The notes beneath the pieces are model-generated. The model searched no databases. It was not told the DNA's origin and worked only from the letters and a program-made list of their open reading frames with translations. A program made the translations under genes and the position numbers. Positions 41,299 through 52,860 of a DNA stretch of 64,000 nucleotides are shown here, piece after piece; the first letter of the stretch is position 1, and the number at the start of each line of letters is the position of its first letter. Source of the DNA: Bradyrhizobium sp. 139 (GTDB lineage Bacteria > Pseudomonadota > Alphaproteobacteria > Rhizobiales > Xanthobacteraceae); the NCBI RefSeq assembly GCF_023074175.1, contig NZ_JADPKS010000045.1, positions 1 to 64,000 on the forward strand. The letters run 5' to 3'.

Positions 41299-43713
41299 AT
41301 GACAAATCAACAAAAATCGGCCGCTGTGAGCAGCGACCTCGATCTCCTCGATCGCTATTGGCGCGCCGCGAACTACCTCTCCGTCGGGCAAATCTACCTG
41401 CTCGACAATCCGTTGCTGCGCGAACCCCTGCGGCCCGAGCACATCAAGCCGCGTTTGCTCGGCCATTGGGGTACGACGCCGGGTTTGAACTTCATTTATG
41501 CCCATCTCAACCGCGTCATCCGCGCGCTGGACATCAGCATGCTCTATGTCTGCGGCCCCGGCCATGGCGGCCCGGGCATGGTGGCCAACACCTATCTGGA
41601 AGGCAGCTACAGCGAGATCTATCCAGACATTGCGCGCGATGCGGACGGATTGCGTAAGGTGTTCCGGCAGTTCTCCTTCCCCGGCGGCATTCCGAGCCAC
41701 GCGGCGCCGGAAACGCCGGGCTCGATCCACGAGGGCGGCGAGCTCGGCTATGCGCTGGTGCATGCCTATGGCGCGGCCCTGGACAATCCCGACCTGGTCG
41801 TCGCCTGTGTCGTCGGTGACGGTGAGGCCGAAACCGGCCCGCTCGCTGCGTCCTGGCACTCGAACAAGTTCCTGAACCCGGTCCATGACGGCGCGGTGCT
41901 GCCGATCCTTCATCTCAACGGCTACAAGATCGCGAACCCGACCGTGCTCGGGCGGATGCGCGACGAGGAAATCCGCGATCTGTTTCGCGGGCTTGGCCAT
42001 GAGCCGCTGTTCGTCGCGGGCGACGATCCCAAGCTGATGCACCAGGCCATGGCGGATGCGCTCGACGTCGCGCTCGCCAGCATCCGCTCGATCCAGCAGC
42101 ACGCCCGCGACGGGCGCAAGAGCATCGAACGACCGCGCTGGCCCATGATCGTGCTGCGCAGCCCGAAGGGCTGGACCGGCCCCAAGGAAGTCGACGGCAA
42201 GAAGGTCGAAGGTTTCTGGCGCGCGCACCAGGTGCCCGTTTCCTCTTGCCGCGAGAATCCGGCGCATCTGAAAGTGCTGGAAAACTGGATGCGCAGTTAC
42301 GAGCCGGACAAGCTGTTCGACGCGAACGGCGCCCTCGTTCCCGAACTCCAGGCGCTGGCGCCCGACGGCAGCCGCCGCATGGGCGCCAATCCGCATGCCA
42401 ATGGCGGGCTGCTGAAGAAGGAACTGAAGCTGCCGGACTTCCGCAGCTTCGCCGTGGACGTGCCGCAGCCCGGCGGCGTCACCGGAGAAGCGACCCGCGA
42501 GCTCGGCAAATTCCTGCGCGACGTCATCCGCCTCAACGCGCAAGAGCGCAACTTCCGCATCATGGGCCCGGACGAGACCGCGTCAAACCGGCTCGATGCG
42601 GTGTTCGAGGCAACCGAACGGGTCTGGATGGAGCCGACGGAGCCTTACGACGTGCATCTCGCACAGGACGGCCGCGTGATGGAGGTCTTGAGCGAGCATC
42701 TCTGCCAGGGCTGGCTCGAGGGCTATCTGCTCACGGGACGGCACGGCTTGTTCTCCTGCTACGAGGCCTTCATCCACATCGTGGATTCCATGTTCAACCA
42801 GCACGCCAAATGGCTGAAGGTGACGCGGCACCTGCCCTGGCGACGTCCGATCGCCTCGCTCAACTATCTCCTCACCTCGCATGTCTGGCGGCAGGACCAC
42901 AACGGCTTCAGCCATCAGGACCCCGGCTTCGTCGACCTCGTCGCCAACAAGAAGGCCGATATCGTCCGCATCTACTTTCCGCCTGATACCAACACCTTGC
43001 TGTGGATCGCCGATCACTGCCTGCGCACCTATGACCGCATCAACGTCATCGTCGCCGGCAAGCAGCCGGCGCCGCAATGGCTCTCGATGCAGGAAGCGGC
43101 CACGCATTGTGATGCCGGCATCGGCATCTGGACCTGGGCCGGCACGGAAGAAGCAGGACAAGAGCCTGACGTGGTGATGGCCTGTGCCGGTGACGTGCCG
43201 ACGCTGGAAACGCTCGCCGCCGTCGACCTGCTGCACAAGGCGCTGCCCGAGCTCGCTATTCGCGTCGTCAACGTCGTCGACCTCATGACGCTGCAACCAA
43301 AGGAGCAGCATCCGCACGGCCTCTCCGACCGCGACTTCGACAGCCTGTTCACGCGCGACAAGCCGGTGATCTTCGCCTATCATGGCTATCCCTACCTCAT
43401 CCACCGGCTGACCTATAACCGCACCAACCATGCCGGCATGCATGTGCGCGGCTTTGCCGAGGAAGGTACCACGACGACGCCGTTCGACATGGTCGTGCTC
43501 AACGGACTCGACCGCTTTCACCTCGCGATCGAGGCGATCGAGCGCGTGCCGGGGCTTGCGACCAAGGCCGCGCAGGTCAAGCAGCAATTCCGCGACAAGC
43601 TGATCGAGCACTCGCACTATGTGCGCGAACACGGCGAGGACATGCCGGAAATCCAAAAATGGGTCTGGCAGAACAGCGCCGGCGGCAACACGCCGGCCGA
43701 AGCCGGCGATTGA
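41299..43713 (+). CDS. xfp: Phosphoketolase
   Basis: 804 residues from ATG 41299 with AGGAAC upstream. [16 protein letters not shown] and [19 protein letters not shown] are the thiamine diphosphate and phosphoketolase signatures. Splits xylulose-5-phosphate or fructose-6-phosphate with phosphate to acetyl phosphate. The acetate kinase gene follows eight bases after the stop, so the two form an acetyl-phosphate pathway. Confidence 0.93.
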   Translation: MTNQQKSAAVSSDLDLLDRYWRAANYLSVGQIYLLDNPLLREPLRPEHIKPRLLGHWGTTPGLNFIYAHLNRVIRALDISMLYVCGPGHGGPGMVANTYLEGSYSEIYPDIARDADGLRKVFRQFSFPGGIPSHAAPETPGSIHEGGELGYALVHAYGAALDNPDLVVACVVGDGEAETGPLAASWHSNKFLNPVHDGAVLPILHLNGYKIANPTVLGRMRDEEIRDLFRGLGHEPLFVAGDDPKLMHQAMADALDVALASIRSIQQHARDGRKSIERPRWPMIVLRSPKGWTGPKEVDGKKVEGFWRAHQVPVSSCRENPAHLKVLENWMRSYEPDKLFDANGALVPELQALAPDGSRRMGANPHANGGLLKKELKLPDFRSFAVDVPQPGGVTGEATRELGKFLRDVIRLNAQERNFRIMGPDETASNRLDAVFEATERVWMEPTEPYDVHLAQDGRVMEVLSEHLCQGWLEGYLLTGRHGLFSCYEAFIHIVDSMFNQHAKWLKVTRHLPWRRPIASLNYLLTSHVWRQDHNGFSHQDPGFVDLVANKKADIVRIYFPPDTNTLLWIADHCLRTYDRINVIVAGKQPAPQWLSMQEAATHCDAGIGIWTWAGTEEAGQEPDVVMACAGDVPTLETLAAVDLLHKALPELAIRVVNVVDLMTLQPKEQHPHGLSDRDFDSLFTRDKPVIFAYHGYPYLIHRLTYNRTNHAGMHVRGFAEEGTTTTPFDMVVLNGLDRFHLAIEAIERVPGLATKAAQVKQQFRDKLIEHSHYVREHGEDMPEIQKWVWQNSAGGNTPAEAGD

Positions 43714-43721
43714 CGGCCGCC

Positions 43722-44918
43722 ATGTCAGACGCGGTTCTCGTCCTCAACTCGGGCTCGTCGAGCATCAAGTTCGGCCTGTTCGAGATCTCGGCGGCCGAGC
43801 CTGTCCTGCTCTGCAAGGGCTTGCTCGACGAGCACGAAGCAAAGCCCCGGCTTGTCGTGAAAAGCCCTGGGGGCGAAGACCTGTTCGAGACGCGGAGCGA
43901 GGCGCCAGACGTCGACGGCGGTCATCTGTTCGCCGACGTGCTCGCCTTTATCGAGGATCATTTTGGCAAATTCGATCTGCGCGCCGTCGGTCACCGCATC
44001 GTTCATGGCGGCCCGGACTATTCCGGCCCGGCGGAGCTCAAGGACGATGTCTACGCAAAGCTGGAGGCGCTGACGCCGCTGGCGCCGCTGCACCAGCCGC
44101 GGTGCCTGGCGCCGGTCCGCACCATCAGGGCGATAAAGCCCGACCTGACGCAGGTCGCCTGCTTCGACACCGCCTTTCATCACAGCATTGCGCCGCCCGC
44201 GAGCCGCTTCGCGATGCCGCGGCGCTATGAGGCGCGTGGCATCCGGCGCTACGGCTTTCACGGTCTCTCCTTCGAATATGTCGCGGGTCGTCTCGCCGAG
44301 ATCGCGCCGCAGCTCGCCTCGAAGCGCACCGTGATCGCGCATCTCGGCAACGGCGCGAGCCTGTGCGCGCTGCACGATGGTCGCAGCGTCGACACCACGA
44401 TGGGACTGACGCCGCTCGACGGGCTGGTGATGGGCACGCGCTGCGGCACCATTGACCCCGGCGTGCTGCTCTATCTGCAACAACACGAGAACATGTCTGT
44501 CGAGGCCGTCCAGCATCTGCTCTATCACGAGTCCGGCCTGCTCGGCGTCTCCGGGATCTCGGCGGACATGCGCGCGCTGCTCGCGCGCGGCGAGGCTGCA
44601 GCGCGCGAGGCGGTCGATCTCTTCACCTTCCGAGCGGCGCAGGAGGTCGCGGTGATGGCGAACACGCTTGGAGGGATGGACGGCCTGGTCTTCACCGGCG
44701 GCGTCGGCGAGCATGCCAAGGAAATCCGCAGCGCCATCGGCGAGCGTCTTGCGTGGCTCGGCGTGCGCATCGATGCCGCGGCCAACGGCGAGGCGTGCGA
44801 GCGCATCAACGGGGGCGATAGCGCCGTCGATGTTTTCGTCATTCCCACCAATGAGGAACTGACGATCGCTCGGCATTGTGCGGCGATGCTGCGAGCGATG
44901 GAAAGGTCATCCGATTAG
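43722..44918 (+). CDS. ackA: Acetate kinase
   Basis: 398 residues from ATG 43722. VLNSGSSSIKF, HRIVHGG, GFHGLSFEYV, HLGNGASLCAL and FTGGVGEH are the motifs of the family. Converts acetyl phosphate and ADP to acetate and ATP. Operon with xfp. Confidence 0.94.
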   Translation: MSDAVLVLNSGSSSIKFGLFEISAAEPVLLCKGLLDEHEAKPRLVVKSPGGEDLFETRSEAPDVDGGHLFADVLAFIEDHFGKFDLRAVGHRIVHGGPDYSGPAELKDDVYAKLEALTPLAPLHQPRCLAPVRTIRAIKPDLTQVACFDTAFHHSIAPPASRFAMPRRYEARGIRRYGFHGLSFEYVAGRLAEIAPQLASKRTVIAHLGNGASLCALHDGRSVDTTMGLTPLDGLVMGTRCGTIDPGVLLYLQQHENMSVEAVQHLLYHESGLLGVSGISADMRALLARGEAAAREAVDLFTFRAAQEVAVMANTLGGMDGLVFTGGVGEHAKEIRSAIGERLAWLGVRIDAAANGEACERINGGDSAVDVFVIPTNEELTIARHCAAMLRAMERSSD

Positions 44919-45232
44919 CGCGTGATGTTAGCCACCCCGTCATTGCGAGCGAAGCGGCGAAGCGAGCAATCCAGCCTGGCTTTGGGGCGGGATTCTGGAT
45001 TGCTTCGCGGAGCCCGTCATCGGGCCGCGCTTCGCGCGGACCCGTTGGCTCGCAATGACGAAGAATGCGGCAACATCGCGTATCACAACGCACCATGCGA
45101 ACGCGCGGAGAGAGAAACCCCTCACCCGAGTGAATTCGCGTCTCCTTGCGGTGCTGCCCTCTCCCGCAAGGGGCGAGGGCACAGCAACGCGCATCTCGCT
45201 CGCGGCTCGCACAGATCCAACCGAAGTTCGTT
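44919..45232. repeat. Chromosomal palindromic repeats
   Basis: GTCATTGCGAGCGAAGCGG (44939 on) and its inverse GGCTCGCAATGACG (45048-45061) form a long inverted repeat. From about 45110 a second type occurs (CCTCTCCCGCAAGGGGCGAGGG), related in inverse order to the units at 48060 and 58705. No gene seen here. Confidence 0.65.
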
Positions 45233-46072
45233 CTAATGCGTCCCCGATAAAATCTGAAAGCACCCGATCGCGACCTCGATCACGATCAGGACCACCACCG
45301 CGATCTCGAGGCGGAGCGAGCGCTGGGTGTCGATGATGTCGGTGAGCGCGTTTGCGGTTTCCGATACGGCGGTGAGCTTGCGCTCCAGCGTGTCGAGCCG
45401 CTCCTTCAATTCGTACTCGTCCTCGAGACGGGCATAGAGCCGGTCGAGCTCGGGCTTCTCCCAGAGCACGTCCGGTTTCTCGGCCACCGCGACACGGCCG
45501 GCGACGCGCTGCTGGACCAGAAGCGCATTGCCGATCAATTGCAAGATGCCCTTGCGCCGGGGCGGCGTGCGGCCCTGCTCGGCGAGCTTGCGCGCGAAGG
45601 GCTCGATCACGTCGAAGACCCCGGCGACGCGCCGCTCGTCGCGGGCGAGCGAGGTGCTTTTGGCAAGCGCATCCGCAATCAGCAGCAACCGGTCGTCGGA
45701 GAACTTTGCCAGGCAGATCGGGCCGCCGGGCTGGATCGCCTCGGCGCTCTCGTCCTTGCACAACTGCGCCTGCGCTGTCTCTTCTTCATGAGGGCTGAGC
45801 TCGCCGATCACCCGCGGCTTCAGGCTGTCGATCAGCACCTTCTCTTCCGATGGAAGCAGGCCGATCAACACCACGACGCCGTAGCGGAAGATGACCACAA
45901 GGCCGGCATGGATGCGGAAGGCGACCGGCGTCGAGGATACCAGCGTGCCGAGCTCCAGGCCGGAGGCATTGATGCGTTCACCCAGCATCACGGCGCGGAT
46001 CCGCAAGGTCGGCGCCCCGTCCGGCTTGGGCGATGTTGCCGGCATGTTGACAGCAAGTTGATCGACGTTCAT
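45233..46072 (-). CDS. DUF155/RMD1 family protein
   Basis: 279 residues. The central VVIFRYGVVVLIGLLPSEE and the C-terminal membrane helix (LEIAVVVLIVIEVAIGCFQIL) fit the DUF155 family, whose yeast members (RMD1, RMD8) act at membranes. Function in bacteria is not established. Confidence 0.8.
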   Translation of the reverse strand: MNVDQLAVNMPATSPKPDGAPTLRIRAVMLGERINASGLELGTLVSSTPVAFRIHAGLVVIFRYGVVVLIGLLPSEEKVLIDSLKPRVIGELSPHEEETAQAQLCKDESAEAIQPGGPICLAKFSDDRLLLIADALAKSTSLARDERRVAGVFDVIEPFARKLAEQGRTPPRRKGILQLIGNALLVQQRVAGRVAVAEKPDVLWEKPELDRLYARLEDEYELKERLDTLERKLTAVSETANALTDIIDTQRSLRLEIAVVVLIVIEVAIGCFQILSGTH

Positions 46073-46407
46073 TCGTAGCCCTCGTCGGCACCGAGGCTTG
46101 CACAGTTCTGGCGTTCCCGCCGTCCGTCAGGCAACGCATCCTCCGCTTGCAGGATTTGCGATCTGCCTGCATGCCACGCAATATCGGCAAGAACTCCGAG
46201 TTAATACCGTCAAGACGCGCTTGTGCCGCAACAATCGGCAACATTGGCACCCGGCGTGGGACACATTTGGTGGATGCGACGGCTCTGGCAGTTTACCATC
46301 GTACGCCCAAACGCCGCCGAAAAGTTGCACTCGGCAACGCCGCGTGTTTATGACAACATCATAAAGAGCTACGCTTCTCCCGAAGTGCAGACACTGAAGC
46401 TTCAATC
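46073..46407. other. Gap of about 335 bases
   Basis: No supported gene. It would hold the divergent promoters of the DUF155 gene and the glycosyltransferase-like gene. The last part (46340-46400) is AT-richer. I see no strong palindrome. Confidence 0.5.
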
Positions 46408-46983
46408 ATGCTGAGCGTCATCATTCCGACCGAAGGCGTCGAGCAGACGGCGGTCGCAACTCTCGCCGCGCTGGTACCCGGTGCCGCCGCGGGCGTCATC
46501 CGTGAAGTGCTCCTGGTCGACGGCACCCGCAATGGCGTCATCGAGCGCGTTGCGGACGTTGCTGGCTGCCGTTTCATCGGCTTCGAGGGATACTCGCAGG
46601 GCGCCGCGCTCGCCGCCGGCGCGCTCCAGGCCCGTTCGCCCTGGCTGATGTTCCTCCCCGCAGGCGCCGTGCTGGAAACGGGCTGGATCGAGGAGACCAC
46701 CCAATTCATCCAGAGCGTCTCGACCAGCGGCCGGGACCGTGCGGCGGTGTTCCGCTATGCGCGCTCACCTTACTCCGATACCGGATTCCGCGATCTCATC
46801 CGCGCGGTGACGCGCAAGCTCGTCGGTCCGTTCGGCGATCAGGGACTTTTGATCGCCCGTGATCATTACGACCGGATCGGCGGCTACCCGCCCCAGGCCC
46901 GCCGCTCCGAGGCCCGCCTACTCCGGCGGCTCGGCCGCTCGTCCCGGATCATGCTGCGCAGCCGGATCGTCATGGTCGGCTGA
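46408..46983 (+). CDS. Glycosyltransferase family 2-like protein
   Basis: 191 residues. LSVIIPTEGVEQTAVATLAA and EVLLVDGTRNG are the start of a GT-A nucleotide-sugar fold, but the protein is short and lacks a clear DxD, so it may be a non-catalytic or divergent member. Confidence 0.7.
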   Translation: MLSVIIPTEGVEQTAVATLAALVPGAAAGVIREVLLVDGTRNGVIERVADVAGCRFIGFEGYSQGAALAAGALQARSPWLMFLPAGAVLETGWIEETTQFIQSVSTSGRDRAAVFRYARSPYSDTGFRDLIRAVTRKLVGPFGDQGLLIARDHYDRIGGYPPQARRSEARLLRRLGRSSRIMLRSRIVMVG

Positions 46984-47004
46984 AGCCACGCAATACTTGC
47001 CAAA

Positions 47005-47022
47005 GTCAAATAATCGTTTGAC
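47005..47022. promoter_or_regulatory. Operator-like inverted repeat before the MarR-GNAT gene
   Basis: GTCAAA (47005-47010) and TTTGAC (47017-47022) with a 6-base spacer, 24 bases before ATG 47046. The second arm overlaps TTGACA, a likely -35 box, so binding would repress transcription. Typical of a MarR self-regulation site. Confidence 0.55.
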
Positions 47023-47045
47023 AATGGCACGTATCGAGGTGAGCC

Positions 47046-48032
47046 ATGCCATCCAGCCTTTCGCCATCAAATCCGGCGCCATCAAGCCGTTCATCAAGTC
47101 TTGCGACCGAACAGGTCGCCGACAACCAGGTTCAGGCGGTTCGCGCCTTCAACCGCTTCTACACCCACAAGCTCGGGGTACTCGACCAGCAGCTCCTGAA
47201 GAGCCCGTTCTCGCTGAGCGAGGCGCGCGTGCTCTACGAGCTCGCCCATGGCGGCGAGCAACCGGCCAAGGAGATCGGCATCGCGCTCGGGCTCGACGCC
47301 GGCTATCTCAGCCGCATCGTGCAGAATTTCGACGAGAGCGGGCTGATCGTGCGTAAGCCGCTTCCGAGCGACCGCCGGCAGGTTCAGTTGAGCCTGACCG
47401 CGAAGGGTCGCCAGGCGTTTGCCAAGCTCGAACGCGTCACGCAGGACGACGTCGCCGCGATGCTGCGGCCGCTGCCGGACCAGGAGCGCAGGAAGCTCAC
47501 CGGCGCAATGGAGACGATCGAGCAGCTGCTTAGGCTGCAGCGCACGCCGGCTCCGCGCGCGATCTTGCGCGATCCGCGCCCCGGCGACATGGGCTGGGTG
47601 GTGCAGAGCCACGGCGCGCTCTACGCCAGCGAATACGGCTTCGATTCCGGCTTCGAGGCGCTGGTCGCCGAGATCGTCGCCAAATACATGACCTGCTACG
47701 ATCCATCGCGCGAGCGCTGCTGGATCGCCGACATCGAGGGCCGGCCGGTCGGCTCGGTGTTTCTGGTCAAGGCCAGCGACGACGTCGCCAAGCTGCGCCT
47801 GTTGCTGCTCGATCCGGCCGCGCGAGGACAAGGGCTGGGCCAACGGCTCGTCGCCGAATGCGTCTCCTTCGCACGCGCCTGCGGCTATCGGCGGATGACG
47901 CTGTGGACGCAGAGCATCCTGGTCGCCGCGCGAGGCATCTACCAGGGCGCCGGCTTCAAGCTCGTTGCGACCGAGCCGCATCGCAGCTTTGGGCAGAATT
48001 TGGTTGGCGAGACCTGGGAGCGGGATCTCTGA
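47046..48032 (+). CDS. MarR-GNAT fusion protein
   Basis: 328 residues. The first half is a MarR winged helix (LSEARVLYELAHG, AGYLSRIVQNFDESGLIV, LSLTAKGRQAF). The second half is a GNAT acetyltransferase (LLLLDPAARGQGLGQRLVAE, the acetyl-CoA loop, about 250-270). Regulates its own transcription or a nearby gene while modifying a small molecule or protein; ligand unknown. Confidence 0.87.
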   Translation: MPSSLSPSNPAPSSRSSSLATEQVADNQVQAVRAFNRFYTHKLGVLDQQLLKSPFSLSEARVLYELAHGGEQPAKEIGIALGLDAGYLSRIVQNFDESGLIVRKPLPSDRRQVQLSLTAKGRQAFAKLERVTQDDVAAMLRPLPDQERRKLTGAMETIEQLLRLQRTPAPRAILRDPRPGDMGWVVQSHGALYASEYGFDSGFEALVAEIVAKYMTCYDPSRERCWIADIEGRPVGSVFLVKASDDVAKLRLLLLDPAARGQGLGQRLVAECVSFARACGYRRMTLWTQSILVAARGIYQGAGFKLVATEPHRSFGQNLVGETWERDL

Positions 48033-48059
48033 TCGCGCGAGGCGAGATGCAGGTTACGG

Positions 48060-48230
48060 CGAGATGCCGATTGATGTGCCCTCGCCCCTTGTGGGAGAGG
48101 GCAGCGACGCTGGTGGACGCGCACTCACTTGGGTGAGGGGTCTGCCTCCGCGAGTATCCGTGTCCGCGGAGAGAACCCCTCATCCGGCGCTTCGCGCCAC
48201 CTTCTCCCACAAGGGGAGAAGGAAAGAAGA
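48060..48230. repeat. Chromosomal inverted repeat unit
   Basis: GATGTGCCCTCGCCCCTTGT ... CTTCTCCCACAAGGGGAGAAG forms a hairpin-bearing unit about 160 bases long. A near-copy lies at 58705-58830 and a related inverse one near 45110-45230. It contains the only GCGCACTCAC seen in the host half. Confidence 0.7.
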
Positions 48231-48244
48231 GCCATCATCTGCTT

Positions 48245-48808
48245 CTACACCGTCGCGCCCTGTGCCTTTGCTCTTCGCAGATGCTCGTCCAGGCGCGGCA
48301 TGATCTCGACGAAGTTGCAGGGGCGCGTGCGGTAGTCGAGCTGGGCTTTCAGGATGCCGTCCCAGCCGTCGCGGCAGGCGCCGGGCGAGCCGGGCAGGCA
48401 GAAGATGTAGGTCGCGCCGGCAACGCCCGCGGTGGCGCGGCTCTGGATCGTCGACGTCCCGATCTTGGCGTGGCTCAGCATGTGGAATGCAATGGAGAAT
48501 CCGTCCATGCGCTTCTCGAACAGCGGCTCGATCGCCTCCGGCGTGACGTCGCGTCCGGTGAAGCCGGTGCCGCCGGTGGTGATGATGACGTCGATGCCGG
48601 AATCAGCAATCCAGCGACGGACAGCGGCGCGGATCGCCTCGACGTCGTCGGTGACGATCTCGCGCGCGGCAAGATGATGGCCCGCCGCGGTGAGACGATC
48701 GGCGAGTGTCTGGCCGGACTTGTCGTCGGCGAGCACGCGCGTGTCAGAGACGGTGAGCACCGCGATGTTGAGCGGGATGAACTGCTTTGTTTCGTCGATT
48801 GAGGCCAC
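48245..48808 (-). CDS. moaB: Molybdopterin adenylyltransferase-like protein
   Basis: 187 residues. LNIAVLTVSDTR, VIITTGGTGFTGRDVTPEAI and FCLPGSPGACRDGWDGILKAQL are the motifs of MoaB/Mog. Acts in the molybdenum cofactor pathway by activating molybdopterin. Confidence 0.9.
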   Translation of the reverse strand: MASIDETKQFIPLNIAVLTVSDTRVLADDKSGQTLADRLTAAGHHLAAREIVTDDVEAIRAAVRRWIADSGIDVIITTGGTGFTGRDVTPEAIEPLFEKRMDGFSIAFHMLSHAKIGTSTIQSRATAGVAGATYIFCLPGSPGACRDGWDGILKAQLDYRTRPCNFVEIMPRLDEHLRRAKAQGATV

Positions 48809-48987
48809 GACTTCACTCCTGCTTCCGCGCCCGCCGCCGTCATCCTGAGTGCCCTTGCACGCCTCGAAGGATGGGCCGGGGGCCTCGTCCTCCTCTTGGG
48901 CTCACCGAAGAGGCGAGCACCTCGGGATGACGCCACTACTTCTGGCTTCCGGTTCGCGCTGCGCACGCCCGGAATGACGGATAACGA
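48809..48987. repeat. Chromosomal palindromic repeat
   Basis: CGTCATCCTGAG...CCTCGAAGGATG and CACCTCGGGATGACG arms make an inverted repeat like that at 27570, followed by CGCCCGGAATGACGG. No gene. Confidence 0.6.
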
Positions 48988-49923
48988 CTACGCCCCGCCG
49001 CCGAACGTGTTGCAGGCCTGGACCGTGCCCTGCTGGTAGCCGGTCATGAACCACTGCTTGCGTTGCGCTGCCGAGCCGTGGGTGAAGGAATCGGGCACGA
49101 CGCGTCCCGTGGCCTGGCGCTGCAGCGTATCGTCGCCGATCGCGCTCGCGGTGGTCAGCGCGGCGTCGATGTCACCGGGCTCGAGGAAATTCGGACGCTT
49201 CTTCGCCTCCCGATTGACCCAGACGCCGGACAGGCAGTCGGCTTGCAATTCGACCTTCACCTGGAGCGCATTGGCCTCGGCCTTGCTGCCGGCCTGCTGC
49301 TGCAGCCGCGTCACGCGCGGAATGATGCCGAGCAGGTTCTGGATGTGATGGCCAGCCTCATGGGCGATGATGTAGGCGGTGGTGAAGTTGCAGGCGGACT
49401 TGCCGGAGCAGCCGCGGAAGCGCGTCTCGACCTCGCGGAAGAAGCCGGTGTCGAGGAAGATGGTGCGGTCCGGCGGACAATAGAACGGCCCCATCGCCGA
49501 CTCTGCCCGGCCGCAGCGGCCGCCATTGGTGGCGTTGCGGAACAGCACGACTTTCGGACCGGTGTAGGATTGGCCCGAGGCCTGGAAGATCTCGCTCCAG
49601 CGGTCGTCGATCTCGCCGAGAATGCCGGAGATCATGCTGCCCATCTCGTCGGTCGGCGCGCCGCGCTTGGCGGTCGAGGACGACTGGCGATCGCTCTGGT
49701 AGCTCGGCGCCTGGCCGCCGCCGGTGAGGATCTCGGCGCCGCCGATCAGGATGCGCGGATCGATGCCGAAGGCATAGCCGACCAGGCCGAGCACGATGAT
49801 GGTGCCGATGCCGAGTCCGCCGCCGCCCATCGGCAGGCCGAACCCGCCTCCTCCGCCGCCACCACCACCATCGTCGCGACGATCCTCGACGTCGTCGCTG
49901 CGGCGGAAATCATCGTAGCGCAT
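48988..49923 (-). CDS. Neutral zinc metallopeptidase (YpfJ family)
   Basis: 311 residues from ATG 49923. The N-terminus is acidic then a Gly run, followed by a membrane helix (IGTIIVLGLVGYAFGI). IIAHEAGHHIQNLLG is the HExxH zinc site. Membrane-anchored, of unknown substrate. Confidence 0.88.
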   Translation of the reverse strand: MRYDDFRRSDDVEDRRDDGGGGGGGGGFGLPMGGGGLGIGTIIVLGLVGYAFGIDPRILIGGAEILTGGGQAPSYQSDRQSSSTAKRGAPTDEMGSMISGILGEIDDRWSEIFQASGQSYTGPKVVLFRNATNGGRCGRAESAMGPFYCPPDRTIFLDTGFFREVETRFRGCSGKSACNFTTAYIIAHEAGHHIQNLLGIIPRVTRLQQQAGSKAEANALQVKVELQADCLSGVWVNREAKKRPNFLEPGDIDAALTTASAIGDDTLQRQATGRVVPDSFTHGSAAQRKQWFMTGYQQGTVQACNTFGGGA

Positions 49924-50083
49924 GGCGGCCTTCCCCGTGGGGTCCCTGATGCTGTTTCGTCGGCGCGCAGGAACCAAAGCTCAACGCGCCACACACGTAG
50001 AAATTTCCGTTGCTCTTATCAATATCGTGGCCGGCAAAAATTGCCTAGTGCGACACCATGCCGGTGCCAGCAATTTTTTCCGG

Positions 50084-51469
<1,386 letters not shown>

Positions 51470-51477
51470 TATCTCTC

Positions 51478-51585
51478 CGTCATTCCGGGGCGCGAACGGA
51501 GCGAGCGAGCCCGGAATCCATCTAACTACAGTACAAGCGGGCCCAATGGATTCCGGGCTCGCGCTTCGCGCGCCCCGGAATGACA
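51478..51585. repeat. REP-like inverted repeat
   Basis: CGTCATTCCGGGGCGCG and its inverse CGCGCCCCGGAATGACAG flank GAGCCCGGAATCCAT and ATGGATTCCGGGCTC, giving a nested long hairpin. Typical Bradyrhizobium-type extragenic palindrome, here between ccrM and a small membrane protein. Confidence 0.8.
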
Positions 51586-51654
51586 GTGGTTGAACGCGGG
51601 CCTCAGCAGGACTAGGTTCACCGCATCGCTCCCGTCCTGGCCGGTCCGGCTCCC

Positions 51655-51981
51655 ATGCGACGACAGTCCGAGACTTTGCTGCTGGTGCCGCTGCTGCCGA
51701 TCTTCCTGCTCGGCATGTTTCCGATGTTCCTCATTGCGCTGCTGGGGTTTTTCGGGCTTGCGCTGTTCGGCGTGCTCGTGGTCTGCGTCGGGCTCGCCAG
51801 CAGCAACGAGGCCCACGACAGCTTCAATCACGACGTCATCGTGCACGGCTACGCGCGGGGATCGGAGCGTGCGGCGCGGGCCTCCGACATGCACATCGCG
51901 ACGCGGCTCGGGCTGCGGCTGGAAGCGGTCGGCGCGGCAATGGTGGTTACGGCGGCAATCGGCCTTTGTTACGCCGGCTGA
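51655..51981 (+). CDS. Small membrane protein
   Basis: 108 residues with two N-terminal membrane helices (PLLPIFLLGMFPMFLIALLG, then ALFGVLVVCVGL), a polar loop, and a C-terminal helix (GAAMVVTAAIGLCYAG). No family recognised. Confidence 0.6.
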   Translation: MRRQSETLLLVPLLPIFLLGMFPMFLIALLGFFGLALFGVLVVCVGLASSNEAHDSFNHDVIVHGYARGSERAARASDMHIATRLGLRLEAVGAAMVVTAAIGLCYAG

Positions 51982-52113
51982 TCTGCGCACCACGCAGATG
52001 CCGCCCGGCAAACTCGCCGGTTGCCCTCCCCGACGAGGTTCAGGCAAGACAAGGCCGCCGGCGGCAATGACGCTGCGTTCGCTCTTAGCCAACAGACACT
52101 GGAGAGATGATCG

Positions 52114-52800
52114 ATGTTCAAATTTTATTTCAACGGGTCGCCGAACCCGACCAAGGTCGCGCTTTATCTGGAAGAGTCCGGCCTGCCCTTCGAACCGGTC
52201 AAGATCGACACCCGCAAAGGCGAGCAATTCGCGCCGGAATTTCTCAAGATCAATCCGAACGGCAAGGTGCCGGCGATCGACGACAACGGCACCATCGTTT
52301 TCGACTCGAACGCCATCCTGCTCTATCTCGCCGAGAAGACCGGAAAATTCCTGCCTGCCCCCGCTGTGCGCGGCGAGATGCTGTCATGGCTGATGTTCAT
52401 CGCCACCGGCCTCGGCCCCTATTCGGGCCAGGCCGTGCACTTCAAGCACTTTGCGCCGAAGGATCAGAACCACGACTACGCCCATAACCGCTACCAGTAC
52501 GAGACCGATCGCCACTACAAGATTGTCGACGGTCACCTCAAAGGCCGCCGCTACATGGTTGGCGACAGCTATTCGATCGTCGACATGGCGCTGTGGGGCT
52601 GGGCACGGATGGTGCCGTTCAAGCTCGGCGACGACGCCTTTGCGCGATACCCGAACGTCAAGCGGCTGGTCGACGAAATCTCGGGCAGGCCTGCGGCCGC
52701 GCGCGCGATCGCACTGAAGGACAAGTTCACCTTCAAGGCCGAGATGGACGACGAGGCCCGCGGCAACATGTTCAAGCACATGACGACGAAAGTGGCCTGA
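52114..52800 (+). CDS. Glutathione S-transferase
   Basis: 228 residues. MFKFYFNGSPNPTKVALYLE is a thioredoxin-fold N-terminus; NGKVPAIDDNG and DSNAILLYLAEKTG follow as in GST. The C-terminal helical domain has YSIVDMALWGWARM. Substrate unknown. Ended by a good terminator. Confidence 0.88.
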   Translation: MFKFYFNGSPNPTKVALYLEESGLPFEPVKIDTRKGEQFAPEFLKINPNGKVPAIDDNGTIVFDSNAILLYLAEKTGKFLPAPAVRGEMLSWLMFIATGLGPYSGQAVHFKHFAPKDQNHDYAHNRYQYETDRHYKIVDGHLKGRRYMVGDSYSIVDMALWGWARMVPFKLGDDAFARYPNVKRLVDEISGRPAAARAIALKDKFTFKAEMDDEARGNMFKHMTTKVA

Positions 52801-52820
52801 TCGCACCACGCCGCGATTCG

Positions 52821-52849
52821 AAAGGCCACGCGCATGCGCGTGGCCTTTT
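52821..52849. terminator. Bidirectional rho-independent terminator
   Basis: AAAGGCCACGCG - CATG - CGCGTGGCCTTT is a near-perfect palindrome with a T-rich tail (TTTTGCTTTT) on the + strand and an A-run before it, between the convergent GST and chemotaxis receptor genes. Confidence 0.9.
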
Positions 52850-52860
52850 GCTTTTGAGAC